In this document: positions 52,137 through 60,135 of the stretch, piece after piece
How positions within the stretch are numbered: position 1 is the first letter of the stretch
Layout: every line of letters begins with the position of its first letter
NCBI GenBank assembly: GCA_963704875.1
Contig: CAVPIA010000005.1
Span: 186,001 to 250,000, forward strand
DNA: 64,000 bases
Source of the DNA: CAMYOC01 sp963704875
GTDB taxonomy: Bacteria > Pseudomonadota > Gammaproteobacteria > Steroidobacterales > XN24
Direction of reading: 5' to 3'
Translations under genes and position numbers: made by a program
The notes under the pieces: model-generated
Told to the model about the DNA's origin: nothing
The model's input: the letters and a program-made list of their open reading frames with translations, nothing else
Databases searched by the model: none

Positions 52137-52403
52137 TTACCCCAGCAAGTCGTGGATACGCAGCTTCTTGCGCAGCGTGCCCCGATTGATGCCGAGTATT
52201 TCCGCAGCACGGCTCTGGTTGCCACCAGTGTATTGCATCACTGCCTTGAGCAACGGCGCTTCGACTTCGCCGATGACCAGTTCGTACAATTCGGCCGGCT
52301 TATGGCCATTGAGATTGGCGAAATAATTGTTGATTGCCTCTTCGGTGACGCTGCGCAGAGGCCGGGTGCCGGTGGATACCTCGAGTCCGGTAAATTGTTT
52401 CAT
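52137..52403 (-). CDS. fis: DNA-binding protein Fis
   Basis: 88-residue nucleoid protein and transcription factor. From the Met at 52403 (MKQFTGLEV) the C-terminal helix-turn-helix QYTGGNQSRAAEILGINRGT is typical of Fis, and the N-terminal half carries the beta-hairpin region that contacts Hin/Gin-type invertases. The frame is open back to 52502, but the extension runs into dusB and lacks Fis-like sequence. It starts 20 bases after the dusB stop, the classic dusB-fis operon. Confidence 0.94.
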   Translation of the reverse strand: MKQFTGLEVSTGTRPLRSVTEEAINNYFANLNGHKPAELYELVIGEVEAPLLKAVMQYTGGNQSRAAEILGINRGTLRKKLRIHDLLG

Positions 52404-52422
52404 CACGTTCTTTTTTTCCTGT

Positions 52423-53406
52423 CTATGCTGCCAGCTCTTCTGTTGGAGTCTGGTCAAAATATGCTTCAAGCAAGCGCTGCTGTTCGGCCGCGCTTTCAAC
52501 ACGCACTACTTGCCGCCTGAAAATCCCGGCGTCCTGCCGCGAACGGCAATACCATGAAAGGTGCTTTCGGGCCACCCGCAAACCTATGTACTCACCATAA
52601 AACGAGTACAGCTGGTCGAGGTGGGCGAGCATGATATCACGGACTTCTGAGCTTGTTGGCGGAGCCAGATCAAGTCCGGTGCGGAGATAGTGATCGATCT
52701 CACGGAAGATCCATGGCCGGCCCTGGGCCGCGCGTCCTATCATCACACCGTCGGCGTCGGTCAGGGCGAGCACCTGGGCTGCCTTGCCTGGCGAATCGAT
52801 GTCCCCATTCGCGAAAACGGGGATGGAAACGGATCGTTTGATCAGGCGAATCGTCTCGTATTCGGCCTCACCACCGAACCGACAGGCACGGGTGCGGCCG
52901 TGGACGGCGAGGGCGGCGATTCCGCATTGTTCCGCTCGTTGGGCGATGCTCAGGCCATTGCGTTGTGCCGGGTCCCAACCGGTACGGATCTTGAGCGTCA
53001 CCGGGACGTCTACCGCAGCCACCGCCGCGTCGAGGATCCGGGCTACAAGCGATTCGTCACGCAGTAGCGCCGAACCAGCCATCTGCCGGCAGACTTTTTT
53101 GACCGGGCACCCCATATTGATATCGACAATCTGCGCGCCACGATCGACGCTGAGACGCGCGGCCTCAGCAACCCTGCGTGGATCCGCGCCGGCGATCTGC
53201 ACGATGACCGGTTTGCCTTCTCCGCTGTGATCAAGCCGCCTGCGGCTCTTTTCCGAATCCCATAGACGGGTGTCGGCAGTGATCATCTCTGATGCCGCCA
53301 TGCCCGCGCCAAGGCGCCGGCACAGCTGACGGAACGGTCGGTCCGTCACGCCAGCCATCGGGGCCAGCGCCAGATTGTTATCGAAGATGTACGAGCCGAT
53401 TTGCAT
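52423..53406 (-). CDS. dusB: tRNA-dihydrouridine synthase DusB
   Basis: 327 residues from the Met at 53406, where E. coli-type DusB starts (MQIGSYIFDNNLALAPMAGVTDRPFR...). The catalytic Cys is Cys100 in VDINMGCPVKKV, and FMN-binding segments APMAGVTDRPFR and VFANGDIDSPGKA are present. The open frame reaches 53442, adding 12 poor residues. The enzyme reduces uridine to dihydrouridine in tRNA. First gene of the dusB-fis pair. Confidence 0.94.
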   Translation of the reverse strand: MQIGSYIFDNNLALAPMAGVTDRPFRQLCRRLGAGMAASEMITADTRLWDSEKSRRRLDHSGEGKPVIVQIAGADPRRVAEAARLSVDRGAQIVDINMGCPVKKVCRQMAGSALLRDESLVARILDAAVAAVDVPVTLKIRTGWDPAQRNGLSIAQRAEQCGIAALAVHGRTRACRFGGEAEYETIRLIKRSVSIPVFANGDIDSPGKAAQVLALTDADGVMIGRAAQGRPWIFREIDHYLRTGLDLAPPTSSEVRDIMLAHLDQLYSFYGEYIGLRVARKHLSWYCRSRQDAGIFRRQVVRVESAAEQQRLLEAYFDQTPTEELAA

Positions 53407-53520
53407 TGGGCTGGAAACAGGTCCGGTCAAACGGCAGACCATGATACCGACGCAGAGTCGACCGTCAATTGCTGGTTGCGGCTGGCGCTGCGCCGCTCTG
53501 ACGGGACTGGGGCGTGTTCA

Positions 53521-56312
53521 TCAGCGCCGGTCAGACAGACACTGTAATCGACCGCCCGGCGACTCCAGACAGACATCGACGCTAAAACCTTCCGCCGCCG
53601 TCCCCGGTGATCTCAACGTCACCTCAGCCCGTGCACGCTCACCGGAACTCATTAGGCGCCCAGCGGCATAAGCCCTGAGGTAATTTCGGGGAAGGAAATC
53701 TTCCTGACCGATGGCCTGACCCCAGCGGTTCTCCAGCGTCACACGCAGCACCGGATAGGGCTGCGCAAACTCCGCGGTGTTGGCGAATGCGGCTTCAACG
53801 ATCAGGTCATTGTTCTCGGACCGCGCGGAAGAATCGAGAATATCAAACGCGCTGACCTCCCAGGCCGGCTGCAGGTCCATACCGAATATGGCGTAAGCGC
53901 TGTTGAGAGTCGGGGCCAGCGCAGGGTTGCGCATCAGCACGCCGCGCTGGGAATGAACCCCGGCAGCAAGCACCGCAAGAATCATCAGCAACACCAGCAG
54001 GCGAATCGTCCAGCGCAGCAGGGGGCTAGTGCGCGGCAGGCCCAGTTCCCTCGCAACCTGTTCGGCGCTGGCGGCAGCGGACAGCTCCGGATCCTGTTCA
54101 TCTGGCTGGTCGGCCGCGAATTGTGGATCCGTGCTGACTTGCACCGCAGCAGCCTGAACCCTTCCTGTCGACTCTGCCCCGCTTGCCAGCAATGACGCCT
54201 TCCTGGCGACTGTCGGGCCGGCTTCGGTGTGTCCGGATGATGTCCCAGGGTCGGTCTCAGCGGTCGACTCTGCCGTGGCATCGGCGACGGCTGCGGGATC
54301 CATCGCCTCCCCGGGCTCGTCCGACTCGAGAACGATATTCTCAATCACCGAAGAGTCATCGAATGCCGGCCAATCGCGGCCTGTCGCCGGCGGGGCCTTG
54401 CCAATTGCCACTGCGGGAATGGCCGGATCCGTCGCCGCATGCTCGGTGCCGTCGGCTTGCGAATCGGCAGCAATCTGATCAATTTCATCAGCCCGATCCG
54501 GTGCCGCGGTTTCCGGCTCGGACTGAGTGAGCTCTTCGCTATTGCCCGATCTGTCGTCTGACCCATCGGCGGATACATCGGCGGATACATCGCCGGACCC
54601 GGTGCCTGAACCCTCGAGTTTCTCCGGCAACAGGTCCTGATCCAGGAACCCCGGTTCCAACCAGGGTTCGGGCTGTGAGGGCTGGGTATCACTGACCCAG
54701 GTGGCGTCCAGCCAGTTTTCGGTCTCGGACTGTTCCCCCGGATCCGTAGTTTGTGCGTCTTCGGCCTGATTATCCTCTGCTTCAAGCAAGACCGGAGCGG
54801 TGCCGGGATCCGCCTGCTCTGGCTCGTGTGCTGCCGTCTCCAGCTCTCGGGTTTGCAGCTCCGGCTCTGCTATGGGCGCGGCTTCCGACAGATCGAAGGC
54901 CGGCGCCACCGGGGCCGCCTCAGGATCGATCTCCCGGGACCCCTGGTCAGCATCTTCTTCAAAGGCCAGCCCACCATCGGACTCGCTGGCGTCGCTGCCG
55001 CTCAGATCTGCATCTGATTCTGCCTCCATGGTCAGTTCAGGCGTCTCTGCGTGGGTGGCAAGCGCATCATCGGCTGAGGGCTCGTCCTGGTGATCGGCAA
55101 GCGGTTTATTCGCGTCACCTGGTATGTCCGGCATCTCGCTGTGGTGGTCGTGCCGGGCGTCGGATCCGGTATTTGTGTCCGCGGTACCTGTGTCTGCGAT
55201 ATCTGTGTCGACGATATCTGTGTCGCCACGTTCGACCTCGGCCAGCAATTCTTCGGCCCAGGATTCGACGTAACTGATGCCCGTGTCTGCGCCTCTTGCC
55301 GGCTCTTGTGTCTCGGCCGTCGGCGCAGATTCTGGTTCCGGCTCGGGGTCCGGTTCTGCTGGGTCTGTCCGCACGCCTCCGAGCGTGCTCGCCTGGTCCT
55401 GAATATCGGGTCCCGGCTCGGCTTCGCTGTTTGGTCCAGAGCCCGGTTCCAGTTCGCCGGCGGAGGTTTCGGCCTGCGGAGCCGCCCTGGACCAGGCGTC
55501 ATGGGTGCCGGTCTGGCCGGGATCCCATTGCCGATTCAGACGTCGCAACCAGGTGCCGTACTCGCTGTCCTCGGTCTTATCGTCTGGGGTCTCAGCAGGG
55601 GGGATTTCATTTGGGGCAGTCGCATCCGGGATGGGCTCATCCGGCGTGGCTTCTTCTGCCACGCCCATCTCCGCCGGGCTGTCCTCGATGTTGTCGACGC
55701 CGACCTGGTCCGGCGTAGCCTGGTCTGTTTCCGCTGCTTCCTCCAGCCGCATTTCCGGCTCGGGCTGCGCCATACTCTGGCCCCCGACAGCATCCGGCTC
55801 CGCCTCCACGACCGATGCGCCAAGCTCGGCCGGCGCATACGCTTCTTCGACCATCGTGAATTCGATTGGCCCATCGGTCCTGCCGGGCTCCGGCTCCGGC
55901 TCTGGCTCAGGCTCTGGCTCAGGCTCAGGCTCTGGCTCAGGCTCTGGCTCAGGCTCCGGCTCTGGCTCAGGCTCTGGCTCAGGCTCTGGCTCCGGCTCTG
56001 GCTCAGGCTCTGGCTCCGGCTCCGGCTCCGGCTCCGGCTCGGCTCAGGCTCAGGCTCAGGCTCGTCATGCGGGGCGGCAGCCGACGCCAGGGCAGAATCC
56101 TCCGCGTGAGGACCCTGCGGCGTGGCCGTTTGTTGGGAACCAGGCTGAGCTTCTGCGTGGTCCGGGACCGTTGTGGGAACAGAATCACTGAGGTGCAACA
56201 GCGCATTGAACTGCAGCTCGCACCGGCCGCACTTGACCTGTCCGTTCGCCTGACGGAGATGCTCAGTGCTGACCTGGTAAACCGCCCGACACTCCGGGCA
56301 CTGGGTGTACAT
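53521..56312 (-). pseudogene. Zinc-ribbon/DUF3426 membrane protein, very long, with one frameshift in an EP repeat
   Basis: The start at 56312 gives a zinc ribbon (Cys5, Cys8, Cys28, Cys31 in CPEC...CGRC), then EP repeats; at 56040/56041 a GGCTCN hexamer is one base short and the frame changes. The other frame, open from there to 53521, continues the EP repeat (about 25 units), then a 600-residue acidic, Glu/Asp/Ala/Pro-rich disordered region, one transmembrane helix ([17 protein letters not shown]), and the DUF3426 domain ([29 protein letters not shown]). The parts clearly belong to one gene of about 930 residues, versus a few hundred in most relatives. Position between prmA and dusB is the usual one. 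The frameshift may be real or an assembly error in the repeat. Confidence 0.8.
55885..56064. repeat. GGCTCN hexanucleotide tandem repeat coding Glu-Pro
   Basis: About 29 direct copies of GGCTCA, GGCTCT or GGCTCC in a row (GAGCCN on the coding strand). The variable last base is silent. One copy near 56036-56040 is only five bases (GGCTC), which shifts the reading frame. Such arrays change length by slippage in units of two residues. Confidence 0.9.
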
Positions 56313-57203
56313 TCAGTTCTCCTTCCCTCGCCGGCGTCCTGCCAGCCGGACCCAACCCTGATCTTCAGCTCTCGGCTCGAACTCAAATTCTTTGCGGTAC
56401 GCCTGCTCAACCGCGTCTGCCTGATCCTCGAGCAGACCCGACAACACCAGCCGACCGCCTGGCCTGGTGATGGCGGTAAGCACCGGTGCGAGCTCCTGCA
56501 ACGGCCCCGCCAGTATATTGGCCATCACGATGTCGGCTTCGACTGCCGGCAAGTGTTCAGGCGCATATTCGTTTATGCGCTGCGAAACACCATTCCGATC
56601 GGCGTTGTCCGCGGTTGCGATCAAGGCCTGCGGGTCGTTATCAACAGCATGAACCCTGTTTGCGCCCAACAATGCAGCCGCGACTGCCAGAATGCCCGAG
56701 CCGCAGCCGTAGTCAACAAGGACCTGATCACAAATATCGACTTTGTCGAGCCAGCGCAGGCACAAGGCCGTCGTCGGATGGGTGCCGGTGCCAAACGCCA
56801 AACCCGGGTCCAGCCTCACCACGATGCTGTCGGGGCCGCCGGCTTGCTGGTCTCCAGGGCAGACCCAGAGCCGATCGCCGAATCGCATCGGCGCAAAGTC
56901 CTTCAGCCATTCGCGCTCCCAGTCGCGGTCATCCAGGCGCGAAACGTGCAGACCCGATCGCGACGCGAGCGCGGAGGGTTGTCCGAGTTCCGCGTCCACT
57001 CGTTGCGGGTCGATGGTGAGCGGGAACAGCGCGCTGACCCGGATTCGTGGCCACAGAGGTGTTTCGCCGGGCCCGGGCTCGAGGACAGGATTGTCGCCCG
57101 CGTCCGCAAGCGTGACCGAGCAGGCGCCGGCCAACTCAAGCCGGGCCGAGGCGAGCTCCGCTTCCGCGTTGTCGACGTCGAATGAGATCTGGATCCATGG
57201 CAT
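56313..57203 (-). CDS. prmA: Ribosomal protein L11 methyltransferase PrmA
   Basis: 296-residue SAM-dependent methyltransferase that trimethylates ribosomal protein L11. The N-terminal substrate-recognition domain (MPWIQISFDVDNAEAELAS) precedes the catalytic domain with motif I VLVDYGCGSGILAVAAALLGA, FGTGTHPTTALCL and NILAGPL. Standard length and place, before the DUF3426 gene; its stop touches the next start. Confidence 0.95.
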   Translation of the reverse strand: MPWIQISFDVDNAEAELASARLELAGACSVTLADAGDNPVLEPGPGETPLWPRIRVSALFPLTIDPQRVDAELGQPSALASRSGLHVSRLDDRDWEREWLKDFAPMRFGDRLWVCPGDQQAGGPDSIVVRLDPGLAFGTGTHPTTALCLRWLDKVDICDQVLVDYGCGSGILAVAAALLGANRVHAVDNDPQALIATADNADRNGVSQRINEYAPEHLPAVEADIVMANILAGPLQELAPVLTAITRPGGRLVLSGLLEDQADAVEQAYRKEFEFEPRAEDQGWVRLAGRRRGKEN

Positions 57204-57241
57204 GTTCTACGGCCGGCAGCAGGAAACAAATACGGCTGGAG

Positions 57242-58582
57242 TCAAAGTCCCAGCCGTTTCTCCAGATAATGGATATCGGTACCGCCGGCCCGGAACGCAG
57301 AATGGCTGCAGATTTCCTGGTGCAACGGGATATTGGTCTTTATGCCTTCCACCACCATTTCCGACAACGCCTGCTTCAGTCTGCTGATAGCGATAGGACG
57401 ATCATTGCCATGCACGATCAGCTTGCCGATCATGGAGTCGTAATACGGGGGCACCAGATAGCCATTGTAAATGTGGGTGTCCGTCCGCACGCCGGGCCCA
57501 CCCGGGGCGTGCCATTGCCGGATCGGTCCGGGGCAAGGCATGAAGTTTGTCGGGTCCTCGGCGTTGATACGGCATTCGATGGCATGACCGCGGATCTCAA
57601 CATCCTGCTGGCTGATTTCCAGCGGCAGGCCTGCGGCAACCCGAATCTGCTCACGGACGATATCCACCCCGGTCACCATTTCGGTCACCGGATGTTCGAC
57701 CTGTAGACGAGTATTCATCTCGATAAAAAAGAACTCTCCGTCCTGGTACAGGAACTCGAAGGTCCCTGCGCCGCGATAGCCGATCTCGCGGCAGGCCTGA
57801 GCACACCGCTCGCCAATCGTCTGCCGCTGTTCCTGCGTGATGCCGGGCGCCGGGGCTTCCTCGATAACCTTCTGGTGGCGGCGCTGCATCGAACAGTCAC
57901 GCTCGCCCAGATGGATGGCGTTGCCCTGGGTGTCTGCAAGTACCTGAAACTCAATATGACGGGGATGATCCAGGAACTTCTCCATGTACAGAGTATCGTT
58001 ACTGAACGCAGACATCGCTTCGGAGCGGGTCACAGTTATCGCGTTGAGCAAAGTAGCCTCAGTGTGCACGACCCGCATGCCGCGGCCGCCACCCCCACCA
58101 CTGGCTTTGATAATGATCGGATAACCCAGCTGCCGGGCGAGACGGGCGTTTTCCTCGATGCTGTCGCCCAGCGGTCCGTCGGAGCCGGGGACGCAGGGAA
58201 TGCCGGCTTCTTTCATCGTGGCGATGGCCGAGACCTTGTCGCCCATCAGCCGGATTGTGTCGGGACGGGGTCCGATAAACACGAACCCGCTTTTCTCAAC
58301 GCGTTCGGCGAAGTCTGCATTCTCAGACAGGAAGCCGTATCCGGGGTGGATCGCCATGGCGTCGGTGACTTCAGCTGCGCTGATGATGGCAGGCATGTTC
58401 AGATAGCTGTCAACCGATGGTGCGGGTCCGATGCAGACGGATTCATCTGCCAGCAGCACGTGCTTCTGGCTGCGATCGGCCTCGGAGTGCACCGCTACCG
58501 TCTTTATACCCATGTGGCGGCAGGCCCGCAGGATGCGCAGAGCGATCTCGCCGCGATTGGCAATGACTATCTTGTCGAGCAT
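57242..58582 (-). CDS. accC: Biotin carboxylase AccC
   Basis: 446-residue biotin carboxylase subunit of acetyl-CoA carboxylase, first step of fatty-acid synthesis. MLDKIVIANRGEIALRILRA start, ATP-grasp glycine loop KASGGGGGRGM, and MNTRLQVEHPVTEMVTGVD are typical and complete. It starts nine bases after accB. Confidence 0.97.
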   Translation of the reverse strand: MLDKIVIANRGEIALRILRACRHMGIKTVAVHSEADRSQKHVLLADESVCIGPAPSVDSYLNMPAIISAAEVTDAMAIHPGYGFLSENADFAERVEKSGFVFIGPRPDTIRLMGDKVSAIATMKEAGIPCVPGSDGPLGDSIEENARLARQLGYPIIIKASGGGGGRGMRVVHTEATLLNAITVTRSEAMSAFSNDTLYMEKFLDHPRHIEFQVLADTQGNAIHLGERDCSMQRRHQKVIEEAPAPGITQEQRQTIGERCAQACREIGYRGAGTFEFLYQDGEFFFIEMNTRLQVEHPVTEMVTGVDIVREQIRVAAGLPLEISQQDVEIRGHAIECRINAEDPTNFMPCPGPIRQWHAPGGPGVRTDTHIYNGYLVPPYYDSMIGKLIVHGNDRPIAISRLKQALSEMVVEGIKTNIPLHQEICSHSAFRAGGTDIHYLEKRLGL

Positions 58583-58591
58583 GGGTTGCGC

Positions 58592-59038
58592 CTATTCGAT
58601 GATGAACAGCGGTTGGCCGAACTCGACCGGATCGCCGGTCTCGGCCAGGATCGAAACGACCTGGCCCGCGTGTTCGGATTCGATCTGATTCATCATCTTC
58701 ATCGCTTCGATGATGCATAGCACGTCGCCGACCTGAATCTCGCTGCCGACCTGAACAAACGGTTTGGCGCCCGGCGCCGGCGCCGGGTAGAAGGTGCCCA
58801 CCATCGGCGCAGTCACTGTGGTGCCCGGTGGTGGTGGCGCAGTTGCCTCAGCCGGCGTGTCGCCGCCTGGCGCTGGCCCCCCGGCGATTGCCTGAATCGG
58901 CGCTGGTGCGGCGACCGGCGCAGGATGAGTGCTTTGACGAGAGATCCGAACAGAGTCGTCGCCCTCGGTGATTTCGATTTCCGCGAGATTCGATTCTTCT
59001 AGTAATTCAATCAGTTTCTTTACTTTTCTTATGTCCAT
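58592..59038 (-). CDS. accB: Biotin carboxyl carrier protein AccB
   Basis: 148-residue carrier subunit of acetyl-CoA carboxylase. The C-terminal biotinyl domain has the EAMKM motif with biotin acceptor Lys114; a Pro/Ala-rich flexible linker (about 45-75) joins it to the N-terminal part (MDIRKVKKLIELLEESN). Just upstream of accC. Confidence 0.96.
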   Translation of the reverse strand: MDIRKVKKLIELLEESNLAEIEITEGDDSVRISRQSTHPAPVAAPAPIQAIAGGPAPGGDTPAEATAPPPPGTTVTAPMVGTFYPAPAPGAKPFVQVGSEIQVGDVLCIIEAMKMMNQIESEHAGQVVSILAETGDPVEFGQPLFIIE

Positions 59039-59053
59039 GCGGAGCCTCGCGTG

Positions 59054-59506
59054 TCAGTCGGTGTCCGTCGCGCCAAGCAGGCTGGCGACGGCGCGGATGG
59101 CAAGTTCATAGCCGACAGGCCCGAGGCCGGTGATCGTGCCTCGGGCGATGTCAGAGAAATAGGATGCGTGGCGGAACGTCTCCCGCGCCTGCACATTGCT
59201 CAGGTGAATCTCGACAAAGGGAATGCCGACCCCGAGCAGGGCGTCGCGCAAGGCCACGCTGGTATGAGTGAAGGCTGCCGGGTTGATCAGGATGAAATCG
59301 ACATGTTCCCGGGCCGCCTGGTGGACTCGTTCGACCAGTTCATGCTCGGCATTACTCTGGAAGCATGCGAGTTGATGTCCGCACTCGCCGGCCAGCTTTT
59401 TCGAATCGCTCTCGATCTGGGCAAGCGTGATCCTGCCGTAGACGCCTGGTTCCCTCTGGCCGAGGAGATCCAGGTTGGGGCCGTTTAACATAAGCAGGCT
59501 GGCCAA
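59054..59506 (-). CDS. aroQ: Type II 3-dehydroquinate dehydratase AroQ
   Basis: 150-residue enzyme of the shikimate pathway (3-dehydroquinate to 3-dehydroshikimate). Conserved LMLNGPNLDLLGQREPGVYG, the NPAAFTHTSVALRDAL helix and EIHLSNVQARETFRH are present. The start at 59506 is TTG; an ATG at 59491 (MLNGPN) is possible but shorter than the family norm. Sixteen bases before accB, the common aroQ-accB-accC order. Confidence 0.94.
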   Translation of the reverse strand: MASLLMLNGPNLDLLGQREPGVYGRITLAQIESDSKKLAGECGHQLACFQSNAEHELVERVHQAAREHVDFILINPAAFTHTSVALRDALLGVGIPFVEIHLSNVQARETFRHASYFSDIARGTITGLGPVGYELAIRAVASLLGATDTD

Positions 59507-59613
59507 ATCCGTACCCGATCCATCTGGTTATGACAAGATGGGCCCGAGATTACAACTTTTCGCTGCGTGATGCCCGGTTTTTTTCGAACTTCTGCGGCAG
59601 TGCGTCACCCGGT

Positions 59614-60135
59614 CTAGAGGATTTCCGCCATATAGGCTTCGGCTTGTTCGCGGTGCAATTCCCCGACATGGACGCTAACGATATCGCCGGCCGGGTTCAC
59701 AAACGCGGTGAACGGCAGCCCGATCCAGTCGGCAAGCACCTTGTTGCCCAGATCCACGGCATTCTGTTGGCCCACGACCACCGGGTAGTTGAACTGAGTC
59801 TTGATCGCGTATTCGCGGACCTCTTCCATGTCATCAATGGCGATGCCAACGACAGCAATCCTGTCGCCATACTCGCTCTGCAAATCGATAAGCAGCGGAA
59901 TCTCGCGACGGCAGGGCGGGCACCACGTGGCCCAGAAGTTGATGATCCGGGGTTTGCCGTCCCATTCGCTGCTCTGGCGATCGGTGCCAGTCAGGTCAGG
60001 CAAGACAAACGCTGGCATGCGCCCGGTTTCCTCAACTAACGGCGCTTGCAGGGTAGTGCTCCGGTAGAGCACAAAGCCGCCCGCCGCGGCTACCAGGGCC
60101 ACGACCAGCAGCAACAGGATCTGCTTGCGGATCAT
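59614..60135 (-). CDS. TlpA-type membrane-anchored thioredoxin
   Basis: 173-residue periplasmic thioredoxin-fold protein with an N-terminal membrane anchor (LLLLVVALVAAAGGFVLY) and the active site ATWCPPCRRE (Cys72, Cys75), a redoxin/AhpC-TSA-type TlpA/ResA. It probably receives electrons from DsbD to reduce periplasmic substrates such as cytochrome c apoproteins. The start overlaps the dsbD stop by four bases, strongly linking the two. Confidence 0.88.
   Translation of the reverse strand: MIRKQILLLLVVALVAAAGGFVLYRSTTLQAPLVEETGRMPAFVLPDLTGTDRQSSEWDGKPRIINFWATWCPPCRREIPLLIDLQSEYGDRIAVVGIAIDDMEEVREYAIKTQFNYPVVVGQQNAVDLGNKVLADWIGLPFTAFVNPAGDIVSVHVGELHREQAEAYMAEIL

Noticed and set aside
55536..56040. 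Ser/Arg repeat ([10 protein letters not shown]) protein on the minus strand
   Set aside because: It is the shifted frame of the Glu-Pro hexamer repeat; the downstream part has no protein-like pattern.
55866..57185. Long plus-strand open frame across the GGCTCN repeat and prmA
   Set aside because: Shadow of the repeat and of prmA; it has no RBS and low-complexity Ala/Gln composition.
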